NCBI GenBank assembly: GCA_938028845.1
Contig: CALIZJ010000042.1
Location: 1 to 17,600, forward strand
Direction of reading: 5' to 3'
Length of the DNA stretch: 17,600 nt
Origin: an uncultured Blautia sp.
GTDB taxonomy: Bacteria; Bacillota; Clostridia; Lachnospirales; Lachnospiraceae
This document shows positions 13,880-17,600 of this stretch, one piece after another (the first letter of the stretch is position 1; each line of letters opens with the position of its first letter). The notes below the pieces were generated by a model that did no database searches, was not told where the DNA came from, and saw nothing but the letters and a program-made list of their open reading frames with translations. The position numbers were made by a program, and so were the translations under genes.

Positions 13880-15226
13880 ATGGGAAAGTATTTTGGAACA
13901 GATGGCTTCCGTGGAGAAGCAAATGTAAAATTAACTGTAGACCATGCATTTAAGGTAGGACGTTATGTAGGCTGGTATTATGGCCGGGATCATAAGGCGA
14001 AGATCGTGATCGGAAAAGACACCAGAAGGAGCAGCTATATGTTTGAGTATGCTCTTGTGGCAGGACTTACCGCATCCGGCGCCGATGCCTATCTTCTTCA
14101 TGTTACCACTACCCCAAGCGTTTCCTATGCGGTACGTACAGAGGACTTTGACTGTGGAATCATGATCTCCGCAAGCCATAATCCTTTCTATGACAATGGA
14201 ATTAAGCTGTTAAACGGAAACGGACAGAAAATCGAAGCAGAAATCGAGGAAAGAATCGAAGCGTATCTGGACGGAGAAATCGAAGAGCTTCCTCTTGCCA
14301 CAAAAGAGGATATCGGACGTACCATAGACTTTGCATCCGGACGTAACCGTTATATCGGTTATCTGATCTCCATTCCCTGCCGTGACTTTAAAAATATCAA
14401 GGTAGGGCTGGACTGTGCAAACGGAAGCTCCTCTGCTATTGCAAAAAGCGTATTTGACGCCCTGCGTGCAAAGACCTATGTGATCAATAATAATCCGGAC
14501 GGAACGAATATTAATACAAACTGCGGATCTACCCATATCGAGGTACTTCAGAGATACGTGGTAGAGAACGGCCTGGACGTGGGCTTTGCCTATGACGGGG
14601 ATGCAGACAGATGTATCGCGGTGGATCATATGGGAAATGTCATTGACGGCGATAAGATCATGTATGTCTGCGGCAAATATTTAAAGGAACAGGGAAGATT
14701 AAACGGAAACACCGTTGTTACCACAGTAATGTCAAATCTCGGGCTTTATAAGGCACTGGAAAGAGAAGGCATGCGCTATGAGCAGACTGCTGTAGGAGAT
14801 AAATATGTGGCGGAAAATATGCTGGAAAACAATTACAGCATCGGCGGCGAGCAGTCCGGCCATATTATCTTCAGCCGTTATGCTGCTACAGGAGACGGTA
14901 TTCTTACCTCTCTGCTTGTTATGGAGGCGTGCGTGGAGAAAAAGGCTACCCTCTGTGATCTGGCTAAAGAGATGAAAGTGTACCCGCAGCTTCTTAGAAA
15001 TGTGCGGGTAGCAGATAAAAAAACTGCCCAGGAGAATCCTAAGGTGAGAGAGGCTGTACAGAATGTAGCGGACGCTTTAGGGGACGACGGACGTATCCTG
15101 GTACGTGAAAGCGGAACAGAGCCTGTGATCCGTGTGATGGTTGAGGCAGGTACAGACGAGCTCTGCCATAAATATGTAGACAGTGTTGTAAAAGTGATCG
15201 AGTCCGAAGGACTGGTAGTGGAATAA
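13880..15226 (+). CDS. glmM: phosphoglucosamine mutase
   Basis: Interconverts glucosamine-6-phosphate and glucosamine-1-phosphate, a step towards UDP-GlcNAc for peptidoglycan. It has 448 residues, the family length. ATG 13880 follows GAGGAGAG. The phosphoserine loop reads ISASHNPFYDNGIKL with catalytic S99. The magnesium loop is DGDADR at 239-244, the sugar loop GEQSGH lies in the third domain, and the phosphate-binding RESGTEPVIRVM begins at R409. The N-terminal GKYFGTDGFRGEAN is typical of GlmM and argues against a general phosphoglucomutase. Neighbours are a nucleotidyltransferase-like gene and a lipoprotein, both plausible envelope partners. Confidence 0.96.
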   Translation: MGKYFGTDGFRGEANVKLTVDHAFKVGRYVGWYYGRDHKAKIVIGKDTRRSSYMFEYALVAGLTASGADAYLLHVTTTPSVSYAVRTEDFDCGIMISASHNPFYDNGIKLLNGNGQKIEAEIEERIEAYLDGEIEELPLATKEDIGRTIDFASGRNRYIGYLISIPCRDFKNIKVGLDCANGSSSAIAKSVFDALRAKTYVINNNPDGTNINTNCGSTHIEVLQRYVVENGLDVGFAYDGDADRCIAVDHMGNVIDGDKIMYVCGKYLKEQGRLNGNTVVTTVMSNLGLYKALEREGMRYEQTAVGDKYVAENMLENNYSIGGEQSGHIIFSRYAATGDGILTSLLVMEACVEKKATLCDLAKEMKVYPQLLRNVRVADKKTAQENPKVREAVQNVADALGDDGRILVRESGTEPVIRVMVEAGTDELCHKYVDSVVKVIESEGLVVE

Positions 15227-15234
15227 GGATACAC

Positions 15235-16374
15235 ATGAAGAAAAAAAGAGCAGCATGGATACTGGCGGTCTGCATGGGGCTATCTATGCTTACCGGCTGC
15301 CAGGGAGAACAACAGAAAATATACGAGCAGGCAGGTACAGACCTGGAACAGGGCAGCTACGAAGCCGCCCTGTCCGGCTACGAAGCTTCCATTGCAAACG
15401 AAGTAAATCTTCCCCAGTCCTATCGTGGGGCAGGAATTGCAAATCTCCGTATGGGGAATTACGAGGCGGCTATTGAAAACTTTACCAGTGCGCTTAACTG
15501 TGAGAAGGTAAGCAAGTCTCTTGGACAGGATATCTTATCTTATCGCATTACTGCAGAGATAAAAGCGGAGATGTACGAGGAGGCAATGGCGGACTGTCAG
15601 ACAATGGCCCAGGAGTATACCATGGATGCAGACGGTTATTATCTCGCTGGCACGGTGGCTCTTGCGATGGACTCATATGATGAGGCAATGTCCAATTTCG
15701 ACGAAGCCTATGTGGAAGAACCCACCTATGATATGGCGATCCAGATTTATCAGGCCTATGTGGAAAGGGATATGGAAGCGGACGGCACCCGTTATCTGGA
15801 GGCGGCTTTAGAGACAGAACCCAAGGAGGCTCAGGATTACTGTGACCGTGGAAGGGTTTATTACTATATGCAGGATTATTCCAAGGCCCAGGAGGAACTT
15901 ATAGAGGCTGCTAATAACGAAAGCACAGAAGCATTGCTTCTTCTTGGAATGGTATACCTAGCATCCGATGATGTTTCCAATGCGCGGGCTATGTATCAGC
16001 AGTATACAACTGCAGAAGGAGAATCCGCCAGCGGGTATAATGGACTGGCTCTCTGCGATATCGCAGAAGGAAATTATTCTTCTGCCCTTACGAATATTTC
16101 TACAGGACTGCCTTTGGCTACAGATGAGGAAATGAAGGATCTTTTGTTTAATGAGATTGTAGCTTATGAAAAGATGCTGGATTTTTCCACTGCCCAGCAA
16201 AAGGCCCAGGAGTATCTGGATATGTACCCGGACGATGAAGCCGTGCAAAAGGAGCTTGTCTTTTTAAATTCCAGGACAGGAAATACTGCTGCTTCCCAAG
16301 AAACCGGAGAAGGCAGCACCCAGGATACCGCTGCCGCGGAAACAGAAGGAATGGCACAGGAAACAGCGGAGTAA
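15235..16374 (+). CDS. TPR-repeat lipoprotein
   Basis: A surface-anchored protein-interaction protein; no specific function is recognisable. It has 379 residues and starts 8 bases after glmM behind AAGGA, so it is probably co-transcribed. A lipoprotein signal is clear: basic start MKKKR, hydrophobic core, and lipobox LTGC with lipidation Cys at residue 22. Residues about 30-345 are a series of tetratricopeptide-like helix pairs; typical phrases are GSYEAALSGYEASI, GNYEAAIENFTSAL, DSYDEAMSNFDEAY and QDYSKAQEELIEAA. The last 30 residues are rich in Gln, Glu, Thr and Ala and are probably disordered. TPR lipoproteins often scaffold envelope complexes; its place after glmM fits that but does not prove it. 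Confidence 0.9.
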   Translation: MKKKRAAWILAVCMGLSMLTGCQGEQQKIYEQAGTDLEQGSYEAALSGYEASIANEVNLPQSYRGAGIANLRMGNYEAAIENFTSALNCEKVSKSLGQDILSYRITAEIKAEMYEEAMADCQTMAQEYTMDADGYYLAGTVALAMDSYDEAMSNFDEAYVEEPTYDMAIQIYQAYVERDMEADGTRYLEAALETEPKEAQDYCDRGRVYYYMQDYSKAQEELIEAANNESTEALLLLGMVYLASDDVSNARAMYQQYTTAEGESASGYNGLALCDIAEGNYSSALTNISTGLPLATDEEMKDLLFNEIVAYEKMLDFSTAQQKAQEYLDMYPDDEAVQKELVFLNSRTGNTAASQETGEGSTQDTAAAETEGMAQETAE

Positions 16375-16385
16375 AAGGAGCTTAT

Positions 16386-17584
16386 ATGGAATATTTTGAT
16401 GAGATAGAAGAGCGAGTGGTCCTGGTGGGAGTTCAGATCGGGGACGGAGATATTTACGAGTCCTTAGAGGAGCTGGAAGAACTGGCTGAGACAGCAGGGG
16501 CTGTGACTGTGGGAAAGATTGTTCAGAACCGGGAAGCGGTACATCCGGGAACTTATATCGGAAAGGGAAAAATAGACGAGGTGAGAAGCCTGGTGAACGC
16601 TATGGACGCTACAGGGATCATCTGCGACGATGAATTGTCTCCGGCACAGTTAAATAACCTGGAGCGGGAGCTGGACTGCAAGGTTATGGACCGTACGCTT
16701 TTGATCCTGGATATATTTGCCAAAAGGGCAGTGACCAGTGAAGGAAAGATTCAGGTAGAGCTGGCACAGCTTCGATACCGGGCTGCGCGCCTTGTGGGGC
16801 TTCGGGAGTCACTTTCCCGTCTGGGCGGCGGTATCGGGACGCGAGGACCAGGCGAAAAGAAGCTGGAGACAGACAGAAGGCTGATCCGTACAAGGATTTC
16901 TGCTTTAAAGGCAGATCTGACACAGGTGGAAAAACACCGGGAGCTGATCCGCACAGGCAGAAAAAAGGGAAATGTAAAGACCGCGGCAATCGTAGGCTAC
17001 ACCAACGCCGGAAAATCCACCCTTTTAAACGCTTTGACAGGGGCAGAGGTATTATCTGAGGACAAGCTGTTTGCCACCCTCGACCCCACTACCAGGGCGC
17101 TTACGTTAAGCGATGGACAGCAGATCCTTCTTACAGATACCGTCGGCTTTATCCGCAAGCTGCCCCATCATCTGGTGGAGGCTTTTAAAAGCACCCTGGA
17201 GGAAGCGAAATATGCAGACTACATCCTTCATGTGGTAGATGTGTCCAATCCCCAGGCGGAAATGCAGATGCACATCGTATATGAGACGCTTAGAGAGCTT
17301 AAGGTAGAAGGGAAAAAAATCATCACACTGTTAAATAAACAGGATCTTGGCAGCGGGGAACAGATCCGGGATTTCCGGGCGGATCATACGCTTAAAATCT
17401 CCGCGAAAACAGGAGAGGGTCTGGACGAACTGAAGATTCTCTTAGAGAAACTTTTGGCAGAGGAGCAGATTTATATTGAACGGCTCTTTCCTTATCAGGA
17501 GGCAGGAAAACTGCAGTTGATCCGCAGATACGGCCAGCTTTTGTCTGAGGAATATACGGAAAACGGCATTGCAGTGAAAGCCCG
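16386..17584 (+). CDS. hflX: GTPase HflX, 3' end missing at contig edge
   Basis: Ribosome-associated GTPase that splits stalled or idle 70S ribosomes. The frame is open from ATG 16386 (AAGGAG 5 bases upstream) to the edge; about 399 residues are visible and no stop is reached. The N-terminal HflX domain includes PGTYIGKGKIDEV and the glycine-rich GGGIGTRGPGEKKLETDRR. GTPase motifs are G1 GYTNAGKST at 204-212, G3 DTVGF at 251-255, G4 NKQD at 317-320, and G5-like SAK just after. It lies 11 bases after the TPR lipoprotein gene, so they may share a transcript. The bases after 17584 read on in frame but match a sequencing adapter, so the last five or six residues should not be trusted. Confidence 0.95.
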
Positions 17585-17600
17585 AGATCGGAAGAGCGTC
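17585..17600. other. Illumina adapter sequence at the contig end (not genomic)
   Basis: The final 16 bases read AGATCGGAAGAGCGTC, identical to the first 16 bases of the common Illumina TruSeq universal adapter as it appears at a read's 3' end. They fall exactly at the end of the window, and the translated residues here (DRKSV) break from what HflX proteins normally have at this place. The probable meaning is untrimmed adapter at an assembly edge. Confidence 0.88.

Overview
The window looks like a chromosomal contig from a Gram-positive anaerobe of the class Clostridia, most likely family Lachnospiraceae. The grounds are the order rho - rpmE - DUF1385 (YqhQ-like) - prmC - prfA, the clostridial style of the proteins, strong AGGAGG-type ribosome binding sites, and a T-box-like leader. 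Every recognisable gene is on the + strand. Genus-level placement (Blautia/Ruminococcus-like) would be a guess.

Layout. 1-2121: glycogen breakdown, with the 3' part of glycogen phosphorylase (cut by the window start) followed by 4-alpha-glucanotransferase and a strong terminator. 2122-4318: a promoter and a short structured leader, then an ABC-2 export pair (ATPase and permease with a 4-bp start/stop overlap). 4319-6816: a promoter, a T-box-like leader with an intrinsic terminator, a cysteine-synthase-like gene, a histidinol-phosphate-aminotransferase-like gene, and a terminator. 6817-7997: about 1.2 kb with no credible gene, containing a degenerate tandem array of about 53.5-bp units (nine copies of a CTACGGAAGAAA-like core), then AT-rich sequence, then the rho promoter with two hairpins. 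7998-12829: rho, rpmE (own promoter), the DUF1385 membrane protein, prmC and prfA. PrmC methylates the release factor encoded next to it. 12873-16374: a sugar-nucleotidyltransferase-like protein, phosphoglucosamine mutase (cell-wall precursor synthesis) and a TPR lipoprotein. 16386 to the end: the GTPase HflX, incomplete.

The last 16 bases (17585-17600) equal the start of the common Illumina TruSeq adapter. The right edge is therefore probably a contig end carrying untrimmed adapter, and the final residues read through it are not genomic.

Most of the window is conserved housekeeping. The parts that ordinary annotation does not explain are the 53/54-bp array with its 268-bp higher-order period and compensating dyads, the short atypical T-box-like leader before cysK, and the leader before the ABC transporter with mutually exclusive pairings. 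I saw no defence system, prophage, insertion sequence, CRISPR array, tRNA or rRNA.
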